Part shown: piece after piece, positions 56,132 to 64,000 of the stretch
How positions within the stretch are numbered: position 1 is the first letter of the stretch
Layout of the letters: each line of letters opens with the position of its first letter
Origin: Streptomyces platensis
GTDB taxonomy: Bacteria > Actinomycetota > Actinomycetes > Streptomycetales > Streptomycetaceae
Length of the DNA: 64,000 nt
Assembly: GCF_008704855.1 (NCBI RefSeq)
Contig: NZ_CP023691.1
Coordinates: 2,480,001 to 2,544,000 of the forward strand
Reading direction: 5' to 3'
The notes under the pieces: generated by a model
What the model saw: the letters and a program-made list of their open reading frames with translations, nothing else
Database searches by the model: none
What the model was told of the DNA's origin: nothing
Program-made: the position numbers and the translations under genes

Positions 56132-57391
56132 ATGAGGGTCCGCAGAACACTGGTCGCCGCGGTCCGGGGCCTGGGGCTCGCGCCGGCCGTGGAGCTGGGG
56201 TCGGTCACGCTGTTCGTGCTGGCCGTGGTGTCGCTGGCGCTGATCGTCGTCGGGGTGGGCGTCCTCACCACGCCGGTGGTGCTGTTCTGGGCCCGGCGGT
56301 ACGCCCAGCTGCGCCGGGTGTGGGGGTACGACCTGGCCGGGGTGCGGATTCCCGCGGACTACCGCCCGTTCCCCGCCGGTCTGGGCCACGGGCCGGTGAG
56401 CCAGGCGCGGCGGTGTGCGGTCCTGCTGGGGGATCCGGCGACCTGGCGGGAGCTGCTGTGGCTGCCGGTGGACGCGTCGGTGGGCCTGGCGCTGGTGCTG
56501 CTGCCGCCGTCGCTGGTCGGCTACGGCGTGGGGTTCGTGCTGCTGCCGGTTCTGGAGGGGCTGACGGGTATCGGGGGTTACGTCCTCGGCCTGGGCTCGC
56601 TGCCCGCGGAGCATCCGTGGCTGCTGTTCACCCTGCCAGTGCTCGGCGCCGGTTTTCTCCTGCTCGCCCGGTACGCCAACCCTGCCCTGATCCGGGCACA
56701 TTTCCTGCTCGCGGCGGTGTTCCTGACGCCGCCCCGGGCCGAGCTGGCCGAGCGGGTGGCGCGGCTGACCGAGACCCGGTACGACGCGGTGGACGCCTCG
56801 GCCGCCGAACTGCGCCGGATCGAGCGCGATCTGCACGACGGCGCCCAGGCGCGGCTGGTGGCCATGGGCATGAGTCTCGGCACCATCGAGGCGCTGGTGG
56901 AGAAGGACCCGGCGCAGGCCAAGGAGCTGCTGGCGCGGGCCCGCCAGTCCTCCGCCGAGGCGCTGACCGAGCTGCGTGACCTGGTCCGCGGCATCCATCC
57001 GCCGGTGCTGGCCGAACGCGGACTGGGCGATGCCGTACGGGCGCTGGCGCTGCGGATGGAGATCCCCGTCGAGGTGGCGGTGGCGCTGCCGGGGCGGCTG
57101 GCGGCGCCGGTGGAGTCGGCGGCGTACTTCGCGGTCAGTGAGGTCCTGACGAACGCCGCGAAACATTCGGGCGCCGACCGGATAGCCGTCGGCCTCCGCC
57201 ATGCCGACGGCCGTCTCCGGATCACGGTCTCGGACAACGGCCGGGGCTTCGCCCCGACGGGCCCGCCGCCTGGGGGAGGCACCGGGCTGCGCGGTATCGA
57301 ACGCCGGCTCGGTACCTTCGACGGCACCCTCGCCGTCAGCTCTCCCGCGGGCGGCCCGACACTGGTCACCATGGAGATTCCGTGCGCGTAG
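56132..57391 (+). CDS. Sensor histidine kinase (NarL-partner type)
   Basis: A 419-residue kinase. The N-terminal ~200 residues hold four or five membrane helices in a pattern seen in actinobacterial sensors with little extracellular sequence. The HisKA_3 dimerisation domain has ELRRIERDLHDGAQARL with His235 as the phosphorylated residue. The ATPase domain has EVLTNAAKHSGADRI and GGTGLRGIERRLG. AGGGAGCG precedes the ATG. It overlaps the next gene by 10 bases, so the two form an operon and a cognate pair. The signal is unknown. Confidence 0.94.
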   Translation: MRVRRTLVAAVRGLGLAPAVELGSVTLFVLAVVSLALIVVGVGVLTTPVVLFWARRYAQLRRVWGYDLAGVRIPADYRPFPAGLGHGPVSQARRCAVLLGDPATWRELLWLPVDASVGLALVLLPPSLVGYGVGFVLLPVLEGLTGIGGYVLGLGSLPAEHPWLLFTLPVLGAGFLLLARYANPALIRAHFLLAAVFLTPPRAELAERVARLTETRYDAVDASAAELRRIERDLHDGAQARLVAMGMSLGTIEALVEKDPAQAKELLARARQSSAEALTELRDLVRGIHPPVLAERGLGDAVRALALRMEIPVEVAVALPGRLAAPVESAAYFAVSEVLTNAAKHSGADRIAVGLRHADGRLRITVSDNGRGFAPTGPPPGGGTGLRGIERRLGTFDGTLAVSSPAGGPTLVTMEIPCA

Positions 57392-58029
57392 TGCTCGCCG
57401 AAGACCTCTTCCTGCTGCGGGACGGGCTGGTCCGGATGCTGGAGGCGTACGACTTCGAGGTCGTCGCTGCGGTGGAGAGCGGCCCCGAGCTGACCCGGGC
57501 GCTCGCCGAGCAGCGGCCGGATGTCGCGGTGGTCGACGTACGGCTGCCGCCGTCGTTCACCGACGAGGGGTTGCAGTGCGCGCTGGCCGCCCGCAGGGAC
57601 CGGCCGGGACTGCCGGTGCTGGTGCTCTCCCAGCACGTGGAGCAGCTCTACGCCCGGGAGTTGCTGGCGGACGGCAGTGGCGGGGTGGGGTATCTGCTCA
57701 AGGACCGGGTCTTCGACGCCGAGCAGTTCATCGACGCGGTGCGCCGGGTGGCGGCGGGCGGTACGGCGATGGACCCGCAGGTCATCTCGCAGCTGCTGTC
57801 GCGGCGGGCCCGGGACCGGCCGATGGCGCGGCTGACCCCGCGCGAGGTCGAGGTGATGGAGCTGGTGGCGCAGGGCCGCTCCAATACGGCGATAGCGAGC
57901 CGGCTGGTCATCACCGAGCGGGCGGTCGCCAAGCACACCTCCAACATCTTCGGCAAGCTCCAGCTGCCGCCGTCGGACGACGACAACCGGCGGGTGCTGG
58001 CGGTGCTGGCCTACTTGGACCGCGGCTGA
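57382..58029 (+). CDS. LuxR/NarL-type response regulator
   Basis: A 215-residue regulator. The receiver domain starts RVVLAEDLFLLRDGLVRML and has Asp52 (VAVVDVRLPP) as the phosphorylation site. The LuxR HTH is LTPREVEVMELVAQGRSNTA with ITERAVAKHTSNIFGKL. The GTG start lies within the end of the kinase gene. Its targets are unknown; the GH89 gene begins 60 bases downstream and could be one. Confidence 0.95.
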   Translation: MRVVLAEDLFLLRDGLVRMLEAYDFEVVAAVESGPELTRALAEQRPDVAVVDVRLPPSFTDEGLQCALAARRDRPGLPVLVLSQHVEQLYARELLADGSGGVGYLLKDRVFDAEQFIDAVRRVAAGGTAMDPQVISQLLSRRARDRPMARLTPREVEVMELVAQGRSNTAIASRLVITERAVAKHTSNIFGKLQLPPSDDDNRRVLAVLAYLDRG

Positions 58030-58089
58030 CCGACCGTTAGCGTGCCCTCCGCACGGGACTGTTGTGAGCACCGAGCACTGGGGGCACAC

Positions 58090-61000
58090 GTGAGCCGACC
58101 GTCACGACGCGCACTGTTGGGAACCGCCGGAGCGATCGGCGCCGGGGCGGCGTTCGGCGGGGGCACCGCCCCCGCTGCCGCCTCCGCCGGGGCGCCACCC
58201 GCCCGGCACCAGGAGGCCACACCCGTGGACGACACCGCACCGGCACGGGCCGCGCTGAGGCGGCTGCTGCCCGCCCACGCCGACCAGTTCACGCTGGTGC
58301 CGCTCGCCCGGGACGGGGACGGCGACCGCTTCCGGATCGAGGGCCGTACGGGCCGCATGACGGTCGCCGCGACCACTCCCGCCGCGGCGCTGACCGGCGT
58401 CAACTGGTACCTCAAGTACACCTGCCGGGCGCACCTTTCGTGGGCCGGTGACCAGGTATCGCTGCCCGAGCGGCTACCCGCCCCGGACGGCCCCGTCGAG
58501 CGGGCCACCTCGCTGCCGCACCGGTTCGCCCTCAACGACACCCACGACGGCTACACCGCCCCGTACGCGGACTGGCCGCGCTGGGAGCGGCTGATCGACG
58601 CACTGGCGCTGCGCGGAGTGAACGAGGTGCTGGTCACCCCGGGCACCGAGGCCGTCTACCACCGGCTGCTGACCGGCTTCGGCTACTCCGACACCGAGGC
58701 CCGCGGCTGGCTCCCGGCCCCCTCGCACCAGCCGTGGTGGCTGCTCCAGAACATGAGCGGCTACGGCGGCCCCACCAGCACCGAACTGATCGCCCAGCGC
58801 GCCGAGTTGGGACGCCGGATCACCACCCGGCTGCGCGAGCTGGGCATGCGTCCCGTCCTCCCCGGCTACTTCGGCACCGTCCCGGACGGTTTCGCCGCCC
58901 GCAACCCCGGGGCCAGGACCGTCCCCCAGGGCACCTGGTCCGGCCTCAAGCGCCCCGACTGGCTCGATCCGCGCACCGATGTCTTCGCCGCCGTCGCCGC
59001 CGCCTTCTACCGCCATCAGCAGCAACTCCTCGGCCCCGCCGACCACTTCAAGATGGATCTGCTGCACGAGGGCGGCGACCCCGGTGACGTGCCGGTGCCG
59101 GAGGCCGCCCGGGCGGTCGAGAAGGCGCTGCGCACCGCCCGCCCCGGGGCGACCTGGGTGATCCTGGGCTGGCAGGACAATCCGCGGCGCGATCTGCTGG
59201 ACGCCGTCGACCACGACCGGATGCTGATCGTGGACGGGCTCAGCGACCTGGACACCGTCACCGACCGGGAGCGGGACTGGGGCGGGGTGCCGTACGCCTT
59301 CGGCTCCATCCCCAACTTCGGCGGCCGCACCACCCTCGGCGCCAAGACCCACATCTGGGCCGAGCGCTTCACCGCCTGGCGCGACAAGCCGGGCAGCCGG
59401 CTGGTCGGCACCGCGTACATGCCGGAGGCCGCCGAGCGCGACCCGGCCGCGTTCGAGCTGTTCGGCGAACTGGCCTGGCGGGAGCGCCCGGTGGACCGCA
59501 CCGCCTGGTTCGACGGCTATGCCGACCTCCGCTACGGCGCCCGCGACGCCCACGCCCGTGCCGCGTTCGCCGCGCTGCGCACCAGCACGTACGAGATCTC
59601 CAGCAAGGACGGCCGCCCGCACGACTCGGTCTTCGCCGCCCGCCCGAACCTCGCCGCCCGCTCCGGCACCGTCTACGCCACCCACACCCCCGCCTTCGAC
59701 CCGGCGGCCTTCGACACCGCGTTCGCCGCGCTGCTCGCGGTCCGCCCCGCGCTGCGCGGCAGTGACGCCTACCGCCACGATCTGACGGACGCCGCCCGGC
59801 AGGCGCTGGCCAACCGGTCCTGGCAGCTGATCGGGCAGCTCCAGGACGCCTACCGGCGCAAGGACCGGGACACCTTCCGTGCGCTGTCCGGGCTGTGGCT
59901 GCGGCTGATGCGGCTCAGCGACGAGGTCACCGGCGCCCACCGGCAGTTCCTGCTGGGGCCGTGGCTGGCGGACGCCCGCGCGAGGGCGGCCGGCGCCGAG
60001 GAGGAGGCGCGGCTGGAACACAGCGCCCGGGCCCTGATCACCACCTGGGCGGACCGGCCCACCGCCGACGGCGGCTCGCTCGCCAACTACGCCAACCGCG
60101 ACTGGCACGGCCTGATCGGCGAGGTCCATCTCCCGCAGTGGCAGGCGTACCTGGACGAGCTCGCGGACGCCCTGGCGGCGGACCGCCCGCCGAAGACCTT
60201 CGACTGGTACGCCATGGAAGAGCCCTGGACCCGCGCCCGCACCAGCCATCCGCTGCGGCCGACGACCGACGCGTACCGCACCGCGCGGCGGGTCCACGAC
60301 ACCCTCGCCAAAGCCCCCTACCAGGGCACCGTCACGGTCACCGCCGACCCGGCCGCACTGCCGCCCGGCGGCCGGGCCACGGTCACCGCGGCGCTGCGCA
60401 ACGTCAACGGGCTGCGAGCCACCGGCCGGGTGGACTTCGCGCTGACCGGTGTCGACGCCACCGCCTCGGGTCCGGTGTCGCTGCCGTCGGTCCCGCCCGG
60501 CGGCACCGGCCGCGCCCGGTGGCGGGTCACCGCACCGGCCGGCCCCCTGGAGGCCCCGCTGCACCCGCTCCCCTACGACCTCACCGTCGACTACGGCCCG
60601 CAGGGCGCAGGGCGGGTCCGTACCCCGCGGCACGGCACCCTGTTCGTGGCGGGGCCGCTGGACCCGGGGCTGCGGACGGTCACCACCAATGCGGCGGTTT
60701 TCGGCCAGTTGGACGACCGTTTCGCCATCCATGGCGCGGGCGCGGACCTGTGGAAGGCCACCGCCGAGTTCGGCGCGCTCTACCGGCCGGACGCCCTCGC
60801 CGCCGGCGGCTCGGTCACCGTCGAGGTGACCGCGCAGGACCCGACCGGTCCCTGGGCCCGCGCCGGCATCATCGTCCGCAACCGCCTCGCGGCCTCCGCC
60901 CCGGGCGCCCCGGACGCCCTCGGCTTCCTCAACCTGTCCGTGACGCCCGCCAACGGCGTGGTGCTGTCCTACGACGCCGGCGGCGACGGCACCCTGGACA

Positions 61001-61248
61001 CCTACCGGCGGCTCACCGGCATCAGCGCCCCCGTCCTGCTCCGGCTGACCCGGGGCAAGGACAGCGGCAACTCCGGCAGCTACACCGGCGCCTGCTCCAC
61101 CGACGGGGGCACGACCTGGCGCGATATCGCCACCGTCGCCGTCCCCGGCGCCGCCGCCCGGCAGGACACCGGGCTGCACCAGTCGGCCGCCAACTCGGCC
61201 ACCGGGGACGGCGGGACGGCCGTATTCCGCCGCTGGAAGCTCGCCTGA
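58090..61248 (+). CDS. Secreted alpha-N-acetylglucosaminidase (GH89)
   Basis: A 1052-residue exported enzyme. Residues 3-32 form a Tat signal (RPSRRALLGTAGAIGAGAAF). From about residue 60 to 730 it follows the GH89/NAGLU family: VNWYLKYTCRAHLSW, WERLIDALALRGVNEVLVTP, WLLQNMSGYGGP and DHFKMDLLHEGGDPGD with an active-site Glu. A beta-sandwich linker domain (GRATVTAALRNVNGL) and a C-terminal ~180-residue carbohydrate-binding-like domain follow. It removes terminal alpha-linked GlcNAc outside the cell. GTG at 58090 puts the Tat motif at the start. Confidence 0.9.
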   Translation: MSRPSRRALLGTAGAIGAGAAFGGGTAPAAASAGAPPARHQEATPVDDTAPARAALRRLLPAHADQFTLVPLARDGDGDRFRIEGRTGRMTVAATTPAAALTGVNWYLKYTCRAHLSWAGDQVSLPERLPAPDGPVERATSLPHRFALNDTHDGYTAPYADWPRWERLIDALALRGVNEVLVTPGTEAVYHRLLTGFGYSDTEARGWLPAPSHQPWWLLQNMSGYGGPTSTELIAQRAELGRRITTRLRELGMRPVLPGYFGTVPDGFAARNPGARTVPQGTWSGLKRPDWLDPRTDVFAAVAAAFYRHQQQLLGPADHFKMDLLHEGGDPGDVPVPEAARAVEKALRTARPGATWVILGWQDNPRRDLLDAVDHDRMLIVDGLSDLDTVTDRERDWGGVPYAFGSIPNFGGRTTLGAKTHIWAERFTAWRDKPGSRLVGTAYMPEAAERDPAAFELFGELAWRERPVDRTAWFDGYADLRYGARDAHARAAFAALRTSTYEISSKDGRPHDSVFAARPNLAARSGTVYATHTPAFDPAAFDTAFAALLAVRPALRGSDAYRHDLTDAARQALANRSWQLIGQLQDAYRRKDRDTFRALSGLWLRLMRLSDEVTGAHRQFLLGPWLADARARAAGAEEEARLEHSARALITTWADRPTADGGSLANYANRDWHGLIGEVHLPQWQAYLDELADALAADRPPKTFDWYAMEEPWTRARTSHPLRPTTDAYRTARRVHDTLAKAPYQGTVTVTADPAALPPGGRATVTAALRNVNGLRATGRVDFALTGVDATASGPVSLPSVPPGGTGRARWRVTAPAGPLEAPLHPLPYDLTVDYGPQGAGRVRTPRHGTLFVAGPLDPGLRTVTTNAAVFGQLDDRFAIHGAGADLWKATAEFGALYRPDALAAGGSVTVEVTAQDPTGPWARAGIIVRNRLAASAPGAPDALGFLNLSVTPANGVVLSYDAGGDGTLDTYRRLTGISAPVLLRLTRGKDSGNSGSYTGACSTDGGTTWRDIATVAVPGAAARQDTGLHQSAANSATGDGGTAVFRRWKLA

Positions 61249-61298
61249 GCGCCGCGTACGCTGACCCGGGAACGCACCACGAGCGAGGGGATCACGGT

Positions 61299-61529
61299 AT
61301 GAGTGCCGCAGCTGAGAAGGAGTGGCTCTACGCCCTCGACATCTCCGACGCGACCTGGCAGCGCGCCCCCGGCGCCTCCGAGGAGGCCGTGGAGATCGCC
61401 TTCCTGGAGCGGGGCGCGGTGGCCATGCGCAACTCCACGGACCCCGAGGTGGTCCTGCGCTACACCGAGGCGGAGTGGCGCGCCTTCGTCCTCGGCGCAC
61501 GGGACGGCGAGTTCGACCTCCAGCCCTGA
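61299..61529 (+). CDS. DUF397 domain-containing protein
   Basis: A 76-residue protein matching DUF397: ATWQRAPGASEEAVEIAFLE, then AMRNSTDPEVVLRYTEAEWR and FVLGARDGEFD. Most members carry CVEVA where this has AVEIA, so the conserved Cys is lost. DUF397 proteins normally sit beside an XRE/DUF5753 regulator gene; none is adjacent here. GAGGGG lies eight bases before the ATG. A long hairpin follows. Confidence 0.88.
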   Translation: MSAAAEKEWLYALDISDATWQRAPGASEEAVEIAFLERGAVAMRNSTDPEVVLRYTEAEWRAFVLGARDGEFDLQP

Positions 61530-61550
61530 GACCGCCGGTCCCGGCGGCCC

Positions 61551-61598
61551 GTCACCGGCCCTCCCGGCGCCCCCCGGGGTGCGGGGAGGGCCGGTGAC
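61551..61598 (+). terminator. Terminator after DUF397 gene
   Basis: A 15-bp perfect stem (61551-61565 with 61584-61598) and a loop that can itself pair (CCCC/GGGG). It lies 22 bases past the DUF397 stop. Confidence 0.82.
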
Positions 61599-61627
61599 CA
61601 TCACAGGATTCACTCGTTTCACGGAAC

Positions 61628-63607
61628 GTGAAGCAGCAGCAGAAAGCGCAGCAGGCGACACCCCGGCGCCCGGACCGCACCTCCCCCGGCAGCCTTGAGG
61701 ACGTCGGTGACGTCATCGACGTCGAGCAGGCCGAGGCGGCGCTGGTGGAGCACTACCCCCGGCTGGTCCGGCTGGCCTACCTCGTCCTGCCGCCCGGCCA
61801 GAGCCGCAGCCGGCGGGTGCTGGCCGCCCACGGCGTGGTGCAGCGGACCCTGCCGCGCCAGCGCAGCTCCACCCGCGGGGCCGGCCTGCCCGCCCCGCGC
61901 ACCGGCGCGGACGCGGCGATCGACCCCGGCTACGCCTTCGTCCGGCTGCGGGTCCTGCGGGCCGCCCTGGCCGGCGGCCGGACCCGCCGGTGGCTGCCGC
62001 TGCCGCCGCTGCTCCCCCAGGTGTGGGGCCTGCGGCTCTTCCCGCGCTCCGGTGGCGCCGACGAACTGGCGCTGGACCAGGCGCTGTCGGCGCTGTCCGG
62101 GCCGGGCCGGGCGGCGTTCGTGCTGCGCGATCTGGAGCGGCTGAGCGCACCGGAGACCCGCCGGGTGCTGGAGGCGGCCGGGGTGGCGCACCCCCGGGAG
62201 GCGCTGGAGGAGGCGGAGCGGGCCACGACCCCGGCCGGCAGCCGGGACCGGTCGCTGCTGGAGTCGGCGGAGTTCGACCCCTGTGCGCTTCAGGCCAGGC
62301 CGACGGATCTGATCCGGCGGCGGCAGCACGGCCGGGCGGTGCTGGCGGCGGGCGCGGCCCTGCTGGTCTGCGGCGCGCTGCTGGGGCTGCCGGGCGAGGG
62401 CTGGGGCCCGGACGGCGCCGCCGCCCCGCCGTACGCGCGAAACGCCGCGGCCGAGGCGGCCCTGGACCCGGGCAAGCTGGCGGTGTCCTCCGCGACCGCC
62501 TGGAAGCACGCGGCCCGGCAGGACTTCACGGCCTGGCCCGCCCGCGGCGACCGGATCCACGACCGGGCGCTGCTGCGGCGGGCGCTGGCCGTATGGGCCA
62601 GGCCCGGGGCCGGAGTCCAGGTCTCGGCGACCCCCGGCACCCCGGCCGGTCCGGCGGCCGGTCCGGCCCAGCTGCTGTTCGCGGGGGTGGTGAACCATGC
62701 CGTGGTGGTGCTCTTGCACGACGGGCTGCGGGTGGTGCGCTATGCGGAGGCGGCGGACGGCGAGGGGCAGAGCGACGGCACCGGCGCGGCGCTGGACTTC
62801 GCGCGTACGGACGGTGCGGCGGCGGCTTCGGCGACCGCGCTGGTGGTGAGCCGCACCCAGGGCAATGTGCGCTTCCTGACCGCCCCTTGGGTGAAGTCGG
62901 CGCGGCTGGTCGATCTGGTCAAGCCGGAGGCGGTGGACCAGCAGGTGACGGTCGGCGCGGGCGGAGTGACCGATCCGGTGCCCACGGCGCAGCCCACCGC
63001 GCAGTGCACGACCTGGCCGGCACTGCGGATGGGCGGCCGGCTGCTGACCGACCTCGGTGAACTGGCCCCCGCCCGCCTGACGTACGGCAGCCCGCGCAAG
63101 CCGGGCGACGTGACCTCCCCGAAGGCCCGGAGGGCATGGGCACGCACGGCCTGCCAGCTGGCCGTGGCCCGCGGCCAGGGCGTCCGCACCGTCAACACCT
63201 GGGAGTTCGCCCGGCAGCCGCTGCCCGGCGGCGCCGGTACCGCGGCCTGGCTGTGCACCCGCGCCGAAACCTGGCGCGGCCCGGGCAGCCGCACGATGGC
63301 GCAGATCCAGCCCCCCACACCGCACGGAAAGCCGTACACCCCGGGCACCATCGCGGCACGCGCCGAGGGCGGCACCGCCTGCGGCCCCCGCGCCCCCCGC
63401 GCCCTGGCCGGCGTCCTCTGGAAGGCCGCCGACAAACGCTGGTGGCTGCTCGCCGCGGGCAGCCCCCAGATCACCTCGGTCAGGGCAACCGGCGGCATCT
63501 CCGGCCAGTCGACCGGCCGCCTGCTGGCCCTCCCGGCAAAGGCGGGCGACAGGGCAGAACTGACCGGGCGGCTGGCGGACGGTGGGCGGGTGGGGGCGAT
63601 CGGCTAG
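61628..63607 (+). CDS. Sigma-factor-like protein with single transmembrane anchor (paralogue B)
   Basis: A 659-residue paralogue of the protein at 21764-23674. A basic N-terminal extension precedes VEHYPRLVRLAYLVLPP (region-2-like, residues 40-56). Residues 150-200 (QALSALSGPGRAAFVLRDLE ... PETRRVLEAAGV) resemble ECF region 4 more clearly than in the paralogue. After EFDPC and ARPTDLIRRRQ comes a membrane segment at about 236-254. An outer domain of ~400 residues shares VNTWEFARQ, WLCTRAETWRGPGS and a C-terminal LLAAGSPQI block. The GTG start has no good ribosome-binding site, and no later start precedes the conserved part. Confidence 0.75.
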   Translation: MKQQQKAQQATPRRPDRTSPGSLEDVGDVIDVEQAEAALVEHYPRLVRLAYLVLPPGQSRSRRVLAAHGVVQRTLPRQRSSTRGAGLPAPRTGADAAIDPGYAFVRLRVLRAALAGGRTRRWLPLPPLLPQVWGLRLFPRSGGADELALDQALSALSGPGRAAFVLRDLERLSAPETRRVLEAAGVAHPREALEEAERATTPAGSRDRSLLESAEFDPCALQARPTDLIRRRQHGRAVLAAGAALLVCGALLGLPGEGWGPDGAAAPPYARNAAAEAALDPGKLAVSSATAWKHAARQDFTAWPARGDRIHDRALLRRALAVWARPGAGVQVSATPGTPAGPAAGPAQLLFAGVVNHAVVVLLHDGLRVVRYAEAADGEGQSDGTGAALDFARTDGAAAASATALVVSRTQGNVRFLTAPWVKSARLVDLVKPEAVDQQVTVGAGGVTDPVPTAQPTAQCTTWPALRMGGRLLTDLGELAPARLTYGSPRKPGDVTSPKARRAWARTACQLAVARGQGVRTVNTWEFARQPLPGGAGTAAWLCTRAETWRGPGSRTMAQIQPPTPHGKPYTPGTIAARAEGGTACGPRAPRALAGVLWKAADKRWWLLAAGSPQITSVRATGGISGQSTGRLLALPAKAGDRAELTGRLADGGRVGAIG

Positions 63608-63640
63608 CGCCCGGCCCGACGGGCCCGGGTCCGACAGGGC

Positions 63641-64000
63641 CTAGGGAAGCCCGCGTTCCGCCCGCCGGGGCGAGGGCCGGGCCGCCACCGCTCGCTCGTC
63701 GGCGGCCGCCAGCCAGAAGTAGAGCGGCGGCAGGGCGAGTTCGAGGGCCGTCAGGGCGAGTTGGAACGACTGGGGCGGTCCGTGGACGGCCAGTGACAGC
63801 AGTCGGCCGAGGCCGCCGAGCAGGAAGATGCCGGCCAGCAGGCGCACTGCCGTGGCCGGGATCGGCGAGCGCCGGGCCGTCCGGATCCAGGCGAGGCCGT
63901 AGCCGAGGAAGACCGCCCCGTAGAAGCGCTCCCGGCTGTCGACGGTGGCACCCGCGGTGCCCTCCCCCGGTACGGAGTCGACGCCGAAGGCGAAGTGGAA
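63641..64000 (-). CDS. DUF4345-like membrane protein, 5' end outside window
   Basis: A minus-strand frame open from the window edge to its stop at 63641 (119 codons visible). It reads FYGAVFLGYGLAWIRTARR, then VRLLAGIFLLGGLGRLLSLA and ALELALPPLYFWL, the pattern of DUF4345 membrane proteins (three helices visible). An in-frame GTG at 63847 exists, but similarity continues upstream of it to the edge, so the true start lies beyond 64000. It converges on the sigma-like gene. Confidence 0.75.
   Translation of the reverse strand, partial: FHFAFGVDSVPGEGTAGATVDSRERFYGAVFLGYGLAWIRTARRSPIPATAVRLLAGIFLLGGLGRLLSLAVHGPPQSFQLALTALELALPPLYFWLAAADERAVAARPSPRRAERGLP

Noticed and set aside
61617..61634. parS-like site
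   Set aside because: GTTTCACGGAACGTGAAGC resembles parS (GTTTCACGTGAAAC) but has five extra bases in the centre and an imperfect end, and lies far from any ParB gene.

Overview
The window is high-GC actinobacterial DNA with the codon bias of Streptomyces. It carries PspA/PspAA, DUF3043 and DUF4191 proteins, the lipB-lipA and lpdA-sucB pairs, a homodimeric pyruvate dehydrogenase E1, both glutamine synthetases (glnA type I and glnII) with GlnR-like boxes, a UUA codon in one gene, and several genes that look leaderless. I recognise it as chromosomal core mixed with accessory genes. I saw no tRNA or rRNA gene, insertion sequence, integrase, prophage or CRISPR array.

Layout. 1-10 kb: psp pair, DUF3043 protein, then the late cobalamin genes cobU (fused to a metallo-beta-lactamase-like domain), cobT and cobS, interleaved with a degenerate methyltransferase-like gene, an MprF-like/rhomboid-like membrane pair and another membrane protein. 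10-19 kb: leucyl aminopeptidase, then lpdA, a two-lipoyl-domain E2, a GntR regulator and aceE, which together form central 2-oxoacid dehydrogenase metabolism. 19-28 kb: WYL regulator, SDR enzyme, a membrane-anchored sigma-like protein, DUF4240, a TIGR01777 epimerase, an FAD oxidoreductase and a large XRE/TPR regulator. 28-34 kb: lipB-lipA (which supply lipoate to the upstream E2), two small or membrane proteins, RDD protein and glnA. 34-41 kb: two tandem Ser/Thr kinases with beta-propeller sensor domains (one has a TTA codon), a protein with a duplicated domain, and an Fpg/Nei glycosylase. 41-50 kb: an accessory acyl-metabolism cluster (carnitine-type acyltransferase, 2-oxoglutarate oxygenase, FadH, PadR regulator, small protein, AMP-binding ligase, Gfo/Idh/MocA oxidoreductase). 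50-64 kb: glnII, a rhomboid-like protein, a Cys-Cys leader peptide ahead of an orphan winged-helix regulator, an ornithine-lipid-like acyltransferase pair with DedA, a two-component system, a GH89 enzyme, a DUF397 protein, a paralogue of the sigma-like membrane protein, and a DUF4345 gene cut by the window edge.

How the genes connect. LipB and LipA make the lipoyl groups carried by the E2 protein and recycled by Lpd. AceE, E2 and Lpd would form pyruvate dehydrogenase, and a palindrome over the aceE promoter suggests control by the adjacent GntR protein. GlnR-like boxes link glnA and glnII to nitrogen control. The best candidates for undescribed biology are the two sigma-like transmembrane proteins, the acyltransferase/oxygenase/FadH/PadR cluster with repeated GCAAC motifs, the leader-peptide-controlled regulator, and the TTA-containing kinase pair with its companion protein. 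Everything here was read by eye. Family names come from recognised motifs, not database searches.
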